Origin: Candidatus Roizmanbacteria bacterium UBA6242 | GTDB lineage: Bacteria > Patescibacteriota > Microgenomatia > UBA1406 > GWC2-37-13 | Assembly: GCA_002440905.1 (NCBI GenBank) | Contig: DJWA01000012.1 | Location: 1-13,593 of the forward strand | Reading direction: 5' to 3' | DNA length: 13,593 nucleotides | In this document: positions 6,369 through 11,764 of the stretch, piece after piece | Numbering within the stretch: position 1 is the stretch's first letter | Layout of the letters: the number at the start of each line of letters is the position of its first letter | Translations under genes and position numbers: made by a program | The notes under the pieces: model-generated | Told to the model about the DNA's origin: nothing | The model's input: the letters and a program-made list of their open reading frames with translations, nothing else | Databases searched by the model: none

Positions 6369-6737
6369 ATGTTAAATCTATTTACCTTGCTATCTCAAAC
6401 TCAACCCAGTACCGACGTTGGGAGTATTTCTTATTCAAACGTTAAACTTGGTTTTCAGATCCCATCATTTGACGCTGTTTTGACTTTTATAATCCGCGGC
6501 TTTTTTATTGTTGCCGGTTTAGTCGCCCTACTTTATCTTCTCATGGGTGCTTTAGCTTGGATCACGTCAGGCGGAAACAAAGAAAATGTTGATAAAGCCC
6601 GCGAAAAAATCCAAGCGGCTTTGATCGGTGTCATTTTAGTGTTTGTCGTCTTGGCGATAGTCGGAGTTGTAGAAAACATGCTAAATCTTGGTCTGGGAGT
6701 CACCAGAGAAATTGTTTTCCCGAAACTAATTAACTGA
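6369..6737 (+). CDS. TrbC/VirB2-like small membrane protein (first of tandem pair)
   Basis: This 122-residue protein has two long hydrophobic segments, about 42-64 (FIIRGFFIVAGLVALLYLLMG) and about 82-103 (LIGVILVFVVLAIVGVVENM). They are joined by the polar loop WITSGGNKENVDKAREKI. This layout, with a GG-x-K loop and charged helix between two helices, is what I know from TrbC/VirB2-like pilin-type proteins that are common in Patescibacteria and annotated as pilins or type IV secretion components. No ATPase or other secretion gene is next to it, so a pilus role is inferred. The N-terminus (about 1-30) is polar after a short start and could be a cleaved leader. It is followed 16 nt later by a paralogue-like gene. 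Confidence 0.72.
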   Translation: MLNLFTLLSQTQPSTDVGSISYSNVKLGFQIPSFDAVLTFIIRGFFIVAGLVALLYLLMGALAWITSGGNKENVDKAREKIQAALIGVILVFVVLAIVGVVENMLNLGLGVTREIVFPKLIN

Positions 6738-6753
6738 AAATTATCGCATCCCC

Positions 6754-7125
6754 ATGAATCTATTTCTTCCCGCAATGGCAGTCTATGCTCAAATCCAGGA
6801 CTGGGGTCCGGCAACCGGTACGGGTGGCTGTATGGTTGACGGCGTTCCTACCCTTAAATGTCTTGAAATAGTCTTCGGTAATATTCTTTTCATGTCGACC
6901 GCTTTCATTGTTCTGACTCTTTTTGTAATGTTTATCGTCGGGTCTTTTAATTACTTGACTTCATTTGGAAATCCTGAGAAGGTCAAGAAGGCTCAAGGAA
7001 CATTGAGGCTTGCAGTTGTTGGGTTTATGGTTTTCATAGGCGCTTTCCTGATCTTGAAGATTATCGACATCCTTTTCCTTGGGAACACCGGCGCAATCTT
7101 CAAATTCGAAATAGGCGGTCCATAA
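6754..7125 (+). CDS. TrbC/VirB2-like small membrane protein (second of tandem pair)
   Basis: This is a 123-residue protein with a short hydrophobic N-terminus (MNLFLPAMAVYAQ, possibly a cleaved signal ending AYA/Q). An exposed region has two Cys (about 26 and 36). Two membrane helices flank the loop YLTSFGNPEKVKKAQGTL. The loop matches the first gene's SGGNKENVDKAREKI in spacing and charge, so the two genes look like diverged tandem duplicates. The 16-nt gap and lack of a strong promoter suggest co-transcription from 6334. No Shine-Dalgarno sequence is visible. The two Cys in the extracytoplasmic segment could form a disulfide, which the first copy lacks. A pilin or secretion-channel role is inferred. 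Confidence 0.68.
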   Translation: MNLFLPAMAVYAQIQDWGPATGTGGCMVDGVPTLKCLEIVFGNILFMSTAFIVLTLFVMFIVGSFNYLTSFGNPEKVKKAQGTLRLAVVGFMVFIGAFLILKIIDILFLGNTGAIFKFEIGGP

Positions 7126-7184
7126 AACTCCAATAAGAACTTCTTGAGGTATAGCGCTTTCAATAAATTTTTTCTTAGATTTTT

Positions 7185-7340
7185 TTATTGGGTAGAACCC
7201 GGAGTTACGAAAATGACCTTGACCCCTTGATCTTCTGGGATTGGGGAGGCAACCTTACTTTGATCCTTAAGGAAGTTAAAAAGGACAAAAACCAACAGAG
7301 CTAAACCGAAAGCGATAAGCACCAATCCAATGCGTTTCAT
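7185..7340 (-). CDS. 51-residue single-helix membrane microprotein
   Basis: The minus strand encodes a complete 51-residue frame from ATG (7338-7340) to TAA (7185-7187). A basic start (MKR) is followed by one hydrophobic helix, IGLVLIAFGLALLVFVLFNF (about 4-23). A short external tail contains SPIPEDQGVKVIFVTPGSTQ. The composition is clearly that of a real small membrane protein, and the codon pattern matches its neighbours. It lies downstream of the glycosyltransferase gene on the same strand with a 66-nt gap that holds a 10-bp hairpin. I do not recognise a named family. It may accompany the membrane glycosyltransferase, but that is only proximity. The rest of the 7126-7406 gap has no other gene. 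Confidence 0.65.
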   Translation of the reverse strand: MKRIGLVLIAFGLALLVFVLFNFLKDQSKVASPIPEDQGVKVIFVTPGSTQ

Positions 7341-7376
7341 AATCATTAAGATTAAAAGACTAATATTCCTTTAATA

Positions 7377-7402
7377 TTTGGGTGAAATATGATTCACCCA
7401 AA
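7377..7402 (-). terminator. 10-bp hairpin after the glycosyltransferase gene
   Basis: TTTGGGTGAA (7377-7386) and TTCACCCAAA (7393-7402) form a perfect 10-bp stem with a 6-nt loop, starting 4 nt past the glycosyltransferase stop. It is the strongest DNA palindrome in the window. Past the stem on the minus strand the sequence is AT-rich but has no T-run, so it may be a weak terminator, an attenuator before the microprotein gene, or an mRNA-stabilising hairpin. Confidence 0.5.
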
Positions 7403-7406
7403 CGTT

Positions 7407-8336
7407 TCATAGATTGACTTTTTCTTTAACCAAAAACCTCGGTCTTTTTTGGATCTCCGTATATATTTTACCAACATACTCTCCGATAATTCCAATAGTT
7501 ATGAGTTGAATTCCCCCCAAGAACATGACGGCAGTGAATAATCCCGTCCAGCCGATGACAAAAGATTCCGGGGAAATAAGTTTCATGATGAGCTCGTATA
7601 TCATTCCCAAAAACCCGGTGATTCCGGCGGTGACTCCAAGGTATGTAGCGATACGCAATGGTTTGATCGAAAAGGAAGTAATCCCATCCATAGCGAAGTT
7701 AATCATCTTAAAGATTCCGTAATGGGTTTCGCCGGAAAACCTTTTTTCGCGTTCAAAATATACGTATGAGGAAGGATATGATCCCCAGGAAACCAGACCC
7801 CTCAAGAATCTGGATTGCTCCGGAAGTTTGTTCAAAAAGTCAACCACTTCCCGGTCCAAGAGTCGGAAATCTCCGACATCCTGCGGGACTGAAGTGTCTG
7901 ACAAAAAGTTTATAAACCGGTAGAAGAATTGAGCGGTTATTTTTTTAAAAAACCCATCAACCTCTCGTTTGGATCTTTTGGCGTAAACGACCTTTGATCC
8001 GTCCTTCCATTTTTCAACCATCTTAGGAATGATCTCGGGCGGATCCTGAAGATCAGAGTCCATAGATATGACGGCATCGCCGCGGGCTACCTCGTATCCG
8101 GCCGTCAGAGCCATCTGGTGTCCGAAGTTACGATAGAAACTTAATAGTTTAACGTTCTTGTTACTATTGACCTGTTTCTTGATCGTCTGGACGGTTTTGT
8201 CGTGAGACCCATCGTCGACAAAAATGACTTCATAGTCGAATTGTTTGACTGCGGGAATAAGTCTTTTTAGGAGCGGGAGAATATTGTCTTCTTCGTTGTA
8301 GACCGGAACGATAACCGAAACCAAAGGATTGTTCAT
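7407..8336 (-). CDS. GtrB/DPM1-type family 2 glycosyltransferase
   Basis: This 309-residue membrane protein has a GT2 catalytic domain of the polyprenyl-phosphate hexose synthase type. Motifs are VSVIVPVYNEEDNI (about 6-19), FVDDGSHDKT, the metal-binding ISMDSDLQDPPE (about 90-101) and PQDVGDFRLLDREVV (about 151-165). Two C-terminal helices follow (about 233-258 and 267-289), then a short basic tail. Such enzymes transfer a sugar from a nucleotide donor to undecaprenyl phosphate for cell-surface glycan or protein glycosylation, acting at the inner face of the membrane. The sugar cannot be read from sequence. The start is set by an extended -10 box (8343-8351) exactly 6 nt upstream. A tRNA gene precedes it on the same strand. 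Confidence 0.93.
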   Translation of the reverse strand: MNNPLVSVIVPVYNEEDNILPLLKRLIPAVKQFDYEVIFVDDGSHDKTVQTIKKQVNSNKNVKLLSFYRNFGHQMALTAGYEVARGDAVISMDSDLQDPPEIIPKMVEKWKDGSKVVYAKRSKREVDGFFKKITAQFFYRFINFLSDTSVPQDVGDFRLLDREVVDFLNKLPEQSRFLRGLVSWGSYPSSYVYFEREKRFSGETHYGIFKMINFAMDGITSFSIKPLRIATYLGVTAGITGFLGMIYELIMKLISPESFVIGWTGLFTAVMFLGGIQLITIGIIGEYVGKIYTEIQKRPRFLVKEKVNL

Positions 8337-8342
8337 GCTTTT

Positions 8343-8351
8343 ATTATAGCA
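8343..8351 (-). promoter_or_regulatory. extended -10 box of the glycosyltransferase gene, leaderless spacing
   Basis: The minus strand reads TGCTATAAT, a perfect extended -10 element. It ends exactly 6 nt before the ATG at 8336. It sits directly after the 3' end of the tRNA gene, so the glycosyltransferase can be transcribed independently of the tRNA. Confidence 0.7.
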
Positions 8352-8355
8352 TTTG

Positions 8356-8426
8356 TTACGGGGCCGGGAGTCGAACCGCGGTCTAGGAGATTATGAGCCT
8401 CCTGTGCAACCGTACACTACCCCGTA
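8356..8426 (-). tRNA. tRNA with CAT anticodon (Met, or Ile2)
   Basis: This is a 71-nt cloverleaf. The acceptor TACGGGG/CCCCGTA is fully paired, with discriminator A and no encoded CCA. The D stem is GTGT/GCAC with a very short loop (ACGGTT). The anticodon stem is GGAGG/TCTCC with loop CTCATAA (anticodon CAT at 8393-8395), and the T loop is TTCGACT. The paired first base pair and the lack of three G-C pairs in the anticodon stem argue against the initiator, so elongator Met or lysidine-modified Ile2 remain. The T stem is odd: CGCGG faces CCCGG, with 50-64 and 51-63 unpaired unless one C is bulged. A promoter lies at 8445-8453. Confidence 0.85.
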
Positions 8427-8444
8427 TTTGAAAAGAACATCTCT

Positions 8445-8453
8445 ATTATATCA
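8445..8453 (-). promoter_or_regulatory. extended -10 box of the CAT-anticodon tRNA
   Basis: The minus strand reads TGATATAAT, a perfect extended -10 element ending 18 nt before the tRNA 5' end. A transcript would begin about 12 nt upstream of the mature tRNA, a normal distance for RNase P processing. No clear -35 is seen. Confidence 0.55.
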
Positions 8454-8504
8454 TTTTATATCATCCGACGGCCCTGATTTTTCATAAGTGATTCAATGCT
8501 TTTG

Positions 8505-8510
8505 TATAAT
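8505..8510 (+). promoter_or_regulatory. -10 box of the gene at 8517, leaderless spacing
   Basis: A perfect TATAAT ends exactly 6 nt before the ATG at 8517. TTCATA (8481-8486) is a possible weak -35 with an 18-nt spacer. The box lies inside the longer reading frame that begins at 8496, so the 8517 start is preferred. Confidence 0.6.
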
Positions 8511-8516
8511 AATTGT

Positions 8517-9173
8517 ATGGATATGCCCGCACAAACGGATGAAGCCTCAAGACAATTAATGCTTATTGCCCAACGCGAAGAGACCAAGAAAATATTTGAA
8601 GTCCCCGTGGGGTCGTTCCTTGAAGAAATAATCGAGCGAGGTGAAGAATTTGAAAACCATGATCCAACCGTAGACAAACCCGATCCCTACACAATTCATC
8701 AAAGGATATTTAAGGTCAAGAATCTTTTGGGGGAAGATGAGAGAACCGTTATCGTTGATACCCTCAAAAAGGACGGGTTAACCAAAACAACATTTTCTAT
8801 GGTCAAAATGACTGCCGACAAACGGGCCGCCAATCGTTTGGATATTTTTTACTCTCAATATTCCGACGGTAAGCCGTCGGTTGTTTCTGTTTATGCCGCG
8901 CCATCTGGTCAACTTTATGGAGTCGCTTTTGATCTGGATTCTCAAAATAAGATAGGTGTGATAGACGACACATCACGATTAAGAGGTGCTGTCCCTGTCG
9001 ATCTTGAAAAGGCGCCTTCGGAATTTAAATTGTTTGATGGAATGAAAATAGATGGATTGAAGGCAAAGCCCAATAGTCTGGCGTTTAATATAGATAAATT
9101 TCCTTATCCCCAATCTCAACCGACACAAATAACCATTCCAAGGGTTCTCGGTAGGCAGTCGATCACTTCATAA
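8517..9173 (+). CDS. hypothetical protein, 218 residues
   Basis: I do not recognise a family. The N-terminal part (about 1-60) is hydrophilic and helical-looking (RQLMLIAQREETKKIFEVPV). A mixed alpha/beta region follows with YTIHQRIFKVKNLLGEDE, several beta-like strands (KPSVVSVYAAPSG, LYGVAFDLDS) and a Pro/Gln-rich end (YPQSQPTQITIPRV). There is no signal peptide or membrane segment, so it is probably cytoplasmic. The start at 8517 is chosen from the TATAAT box 6 nt upstream; an ATG two codons later is also possible. Its 3' end overlaps the convergent FtsB-like gene by 11 nt. It is probably a lineage-specific protein of unknown function. Confidence 0.78.
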   Translation: MDMPAQTDEASRQLMLIAQREETKKIFEVPVGSFLEEIIERGEEFENHDPTVDKPDPYTIHQRIFKVKNLLGEDERTVIVDTLKKDGLTKTTFSMVKMTADKRAANRLDIFYSQYSDGKPSVVSVYAAPSGQLYGVAFDLDSQNKIGVIDDTSRLRGAVPVDLEKAPSEFKLFDGMKIDGLKAKPNSLAFNIDKFPYPQSQPTQITIPRVLGRQSITS

Positions 9174-9498
9174 ACAAATCAAACCACTGCTTCCAATTTG
9201 GAGCGGGCGTCGGGGTTATCTTTCTTGGGGCAGGAGTTGGTGACGGGAGGATGAGAGCGATCTCGTCCGGTTTCAAAAGATTGAGATCGTTTCTTATGGT
9301 TTTCTCGACTTCGGTTACCGATTTTTTCTTGACCATCTCTGTCTTCAGCTCGACATTCTTTTTTTTCTCCGCCTCGTAATCATGGCGGTAGTCGTCAAAG
9401 AACTTCATCTTGTCTTTGTAGTTGAAGATACTTTTCAACAAAGAAAAAAGCAGGAAAAATATAAGGAATATGGCAAGAGTTGTCTTGACCTTTCTCAT
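9163..9498 (-). CDS. FtsB/DivIC-like septum formation initiator
   Basis: This 111-residue bitopic protein has a short basic start (MRKVK), one membrane helix (TLAIFLIFFLLFSLL, about 6-21) and a coiled-coil-like stretch rich in Lys and Glu (about 33-65). A conserved-type block follows, EKTIRNDLNLLKPDEIALILP (about 65-85). That order (helix, coil, R-x-x-L-x-x-x-K/P-x-E motif) is the FtsB/DivIC layout. These proteins bridge FtsL and FtsQ in the divisome. The C-terminus adds an unusual Pro/Thr tail, PSPTPAPRKITPTPAP, ending in WKQWFDLF, which may reach toward the cell wall or a partner. It has its own TATAAT box 6 nt upstream of the ATG and follows the YqeY-like gene by 21 nt. Confidence 0.8.
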   Translation of the reverse strand: MRKVKTTLAIFLIFFLLFSLLKSIFNYKDKMKFFDDYRHDYEAEKKKNVELKTEMVKKKSVTEVEKTIRNDLNLLKPDEIALILPSPTPAPRKITPTPAPNWKQWFDLFMK

Positions 9499-9504
9499 AA
9501 GAAG

Positions 9505-9510
9505 ATTATA
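9505..9510 (-). promoter_or_regulatory. -10 box of the FtsB-like gene, leaderless spacing
   Basis: The minus strand has a perfect TATAAT ending exactly 6 nt before the ATG at 9498. It lies within the 21-nt gap after the YqeY-like gene. No good -35 is visible. Confidence 0.6.
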
Positions 9511-9519
9511 TACCCTAAT

Positions 9520-9966
9520 TTAACCCAAGTTTATTTTTGTTCGGAGCATGGGCATTATCCGTCCCGGATCGGCTTTGGATTTTAATTTCCCCATGACAAC
9601 CCCGATGACGGCTTTGGGATTAGTATCAACGAGCGATTTGTTTTCTTCAAGGATCTTATCCATTTCGGCGGCAAGCTCTTCGTCAGATATTTCCTTGGGG
9701 AGGTATAATGAGACAACTTCAAGTTGTTTTTTGTTTTCCTCAACCAACTCCAGGCGGTTGCCCTTGGTGAAAGCATCGATTGATTCCTTGAGTTCTTTTG
9801 CGAACTTTTTGAGGACGGCCAAAACCTCCTCGTCACTCAATTCCGACTTCTTCTCGATCTCGCGGTTTTTGACCTGGGAAATGACAAAGCGGATAACGGT
9901 CAGGCTCACCTTATCTCCCGATTTCAAGGCTTTGATCTGGTCGTCTTGCAATTTTTGTCTTAACAT
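9520..9966 (-). CDS. GatB/YqeY domain-containing protein
   Basis: This 148-residue protein matches the YqeY family over its whole length. It begins LRQKLQDDQIKALKSGDK, continues with SLTVIRFVISQVKNREIEK (a typical YqeY block, about 21-39) and LSDEEVLAVLKKFAKELKES, and has LYLPKEISDEEL (about 92-103). The family is related to the tRNA-binding tail of the GatB subunit of the aspartyl/glutamyl-tRNA amidotransferase; its own role is not settled. It is predicted cytoplasmic. A longer frame starting at 9984 would include the -10 box, so the ATG at 9966 is chosen. It is divergent from the gene at 10055. Confidence 0.92.
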   Translation of the reverse strand: MLRQKLQDDQIKALKSGDKVSLTVIRFVISQVKNREIEKKSELSDEEVLAVLKKFAKELKESIDAFTKGNRLELVEENKKQLEVVSLYLPKEISDEELAAEMDKILEENKSLVDTNPKAVIGVVMGKLKSKADPGRIMPMLRTKINLG

Positions 9967-9972
9967 ACCATA

Positions 9973-10001
9973 ATTATAAGACACTTTGATTAAAAAACCA
10001 A
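9973..10001 (-). promoter_or_regulatory. promoter of the YqeY-like gene, leaderless spacing
   Basis: On the minus strand TTGGTT (9996-10001) and TATAAT (9973-9978) are separated by 17 nt. The -10 ends exactly 6 nt before the ATG at 9966. This is the same geometry as at 6334-6369. Confidence 0.65.
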
Positions 10002-10054
10002 AGTATTGAAAGGATATATTAGTCTTTTATCAAAGACATAAGACCAAAAGATCT

Positions 10055-10453
10055 ATGGGAAAAAAAACCACCAAGGACATTTCGACCCTTATCCAGTCGT
10101 TCCAGTCCTTCATAAAAAACAAGCCCAAGACGGAAGCGATGTACAGGGAGTTAAGGATGATGAGGTTTAAGATCAAACCGATTCAGGGAGATCTTTCGGC
10201 CGTTGACCTTAAGGATGAGCGGTTTATCGAGACTCTTTGGAGTCTTGGCAAGCTTGATGAGTTTTTCCAGATGGAATACCCGAAGCTTACTCCAAAAAAC
10301 AAAGAATTATTCCTTAAAATATTTGACGATCTGTACCACAAGTACCAGAAGGAGTTAAATAGTGTCAATATATATAAAGGCCGAACTACCGAAAAGAATA
10401 AGGTGCTCGAGATGGAAATATTCAAGGAAATAAAGAACAAAAAGATCAACTGA
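10055..10453 (+). CDS. hypothetical protein paired with an exonuclease-like gene
   Basis: This is a 132-residue, highly charged, Lys-rich and helical-looking protein with no membrane segment. Notable stretches are LIQSFQSFIKNKPKTEAMYR (about 12-31), a central FIETLWSLGKLDEFFQMEYP, and the basic C-terminus EIFKEIKNKKIN. I know no family. It starts about 34 nt past a possible -10 (TATATT at 10015-10020), so it may be one of the few genes here with a real leader, though no Shine-Dalgarno sequence is seen. The next gene begins 3 nt after its stop, so the two form an operon. A role with the exonuclease-like product is inferred only from this. The basic composition would suit nucleic acid binding. 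Confidence 0.75.
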   Translation: MGKKTTKDISTLIQSFQSFIKNKPKTEAMYRELRMMRFKIKPIQGDLSAVDLKDERFIETLWSLGKLDEFFQMEYPKLTPKNKELFLKIFDDLYHKYQKELNSVNIYKGRTTEKNKVLEMEIFKEIKNKKIN

Positions 10454-10456
10454 AAT

Positions 10457-11035
10457 ATGAAAAAATTCCCTGTTGTCCTCGATCTTGAAACAAAACACAC
10501 TTTTCGAGAATTTTCAGAACCCCGCGACTTGGGGATAACGGTTGTTGCCATTTACGATTACGCCGACAATACCCCCAAAGTATTTACGGAAAAAGAGCTC
10601 AATAAACTTTTTCCGATCCTGGAATCCGCCTCATATGTAATCGGTTACAATGTCCGGAACTTTGACGTGCCGGTCCTCCAGGGGTACTACCCCGGAAATG
10701 TTGAGAACTTCCCCCTTTTTGACATCATGGATGACGTCAGGGAAAAGATTGGTCGGAGGTTGTCATTAAACGAACTCATAACGACAACACTTGGCAAGAA
10801 AAAAACCGGCCACGGACTCCAGGCGATTGAGTTTTACAAGGAGGGTCGCTGGGAAGAGCTTAAGAAATACTGCATGGACGACACGATGCTGACGAAAGAA
10901 CTCTTCGAATACGGCATGAAGAACCAGGAAATATTTTATCTTAACGAGGTCGGTAAGATTTCAATAAAGGTCGACTGGAAGAAATATCTTGAAAGTCAGG
11001 AGTCAAACGACATGCCCTTAACCCTCCCTTTTTGA
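10457..11035 (+). CDS. DEDDy-type RNase H-like 3'-5' exonuclease
   Basis: This 192-residue protein has the exonuclease signature residues: Exo I VLDLET (Asp9, Glu11), Exo II IGYNVRNFDVPVL (Asp70) and Exo III YCMDD (Tyr138, Asp142, the YxxxD form). It therefore has all four acidic metal ligands of a DEDDy ribonuclease H-like domain. The domain type resembles YprB/predicted 3'-5' exonucleases that accompany helicases. KTGHGLQAIEFYKEGRWEEL follows the usual C-terminal helical part. No polymerase or helicase domain is fused. It could act in DNA repair or RNA trimming; the substrate cannot be told. It is cytoplasmic, probably co-transcribed with the gene at 10055, and converges on the SdpI-like gene (13-nt gap). 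Confidence 0.85.
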   Translation: MKKFPVVLDLETKHTFREFSEPRDLGITVVAIYDYADNTPKVFTEKELNKLFPILESASYVIGYNVRNFDVPVLQGYYPGNVENFPLFDIMDDVREKIGRRLSLNELITTTLGKKKTGHGLQAIEFYKEGRWEELKKYCMDDTMLTKELFEYGMKNQEIFYLNEVGKISIKVDWKKYLESQESNDMPLTLPF

Positions 11036-11048
11036 CAATGCTTCTGCT

Positions 11049-11738
11049 TTATCTGCCAAATACTAGAGTTAAAAGTATAAGGATAGACAGAACGACATAG
11101 ACATACTTCATCTTGTCTTTAAGCTTTTTGAAAAGGAGAAACGAATATATCATGGGGAGAGCTACTGCAATAAGGATGCTTCCAAAAACAACATAGGGTG
11201 CATTCCAAAGAAAAAAAGACTCGGCAAGAATCGCCGACCCGACAAGAGCGAAAACCCGTCCTCCGTAATAGTGGGTCTTGTTCCAGTTCTCTTCATTTGA
11301 CAAGGTCCAGGGGACTCTTATTCCAATGAAATAGTTTTGCTTGAGTCGGGGAAGGACAAGTCCAAGGACTATGAAAAGCAAACCCATTCCGAAAAACATC
11401 ATTGGCATTATGTCCGACTGCGGGTTCAGGGCAATGTAGAAAATAATAAATTGCATGTAGGTCAGGAAAGCAATTATAGTGGTCTGGATTAGGTGCCACT
11501 CCCGATTAAAGGATTTGTAGTTGTTTTTTTTCGGGTCAAGAAAAGGGAGGATCTGGTAGAGAAGGAATATGAAAAGCGACATGCCCGGCATAATCCAGAC
11601 GGCAATGTTTTTAGGCATCAGGCTGTCGACTTCACCTAAGAAATTCCAGTGCATGGGAACCATATCGGGAAGTCGGGGAAGATAAAAGAGAGAGGCTACA
11701 AAAGATATGGCAATGAGAAAGAAGTTTATCCATTTCAT
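11049..11738 (-). CDS. SdpI-family (DUF1648) membrane protein
   Basis: This 229-residue protein has about seven hydrophobic helices. The N-terminal DUF1648 pattern is visible (LPRLPDMVPMHWNFLGEVD, about 24-42). The SdpI signature block is FIGIRVPWTLSNEENWNKTH (about 138-157). Such proteins include SdpI of Bacillus subtilis, which gives immunity to the SdpC toxin and works with the regulator SdpR; most homologues are of unknown role. The gene lies 26 nt downstream of the C39-peptidase gene on the same strand, so the two may be one transcript. AGGGA 4-8 nt before the ATG is a weak Shine-Dalgarno-like sequence. A toxin-immunity role is speculative. Confidence 0.88.
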   Translation of the reverse strand: MKWINFFLIAISFVASLFYLPRLPDMVPMHWNFLGEVDSLMPKNIAVWIMPGMSLFIFLLYQILPFLDPKKNNYKSFNREWHLIQTTIIAFLTYMQFIIFYIALNPQSDIMPMMFFGMGLLFIVLGLVLPRLKQNYFIGIRVPWTLSNEENWNKTHYYGGRVFALVGSAILAESFFLWNAPYVVFGSILIAVALPMIYSFLLFKKLKDKMKYVYVVLSILILLTLVFGR

Positions 11739-11764
11739 ACTTCCCTAGGATAATCCCGGAGCAA

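Noticed and set aside
7161..7190. AT-rich inverted repeat CAATAAA/TTTATTG as a bidirectional terminator
   Set aside because: The right arm overlaps the end of the microprotein gene, and the stem is AT-only apart from one pair, so stable termination is doubtful.
8496..8516. ATG at 8496 as start of the gene at 8517
   Set aside because: It would place the perfect TATAAT box inside the coding region; the ATG at 8517 has the 6-nt spacing seen at other genes.
9548..9973. 141-codon plus-strand frame opposite the YqeY-like gene
   Set aside because: It is the antisense shadow of a clear YqeY-family gene; Ser-rich, no promoter and no recognisable domain.
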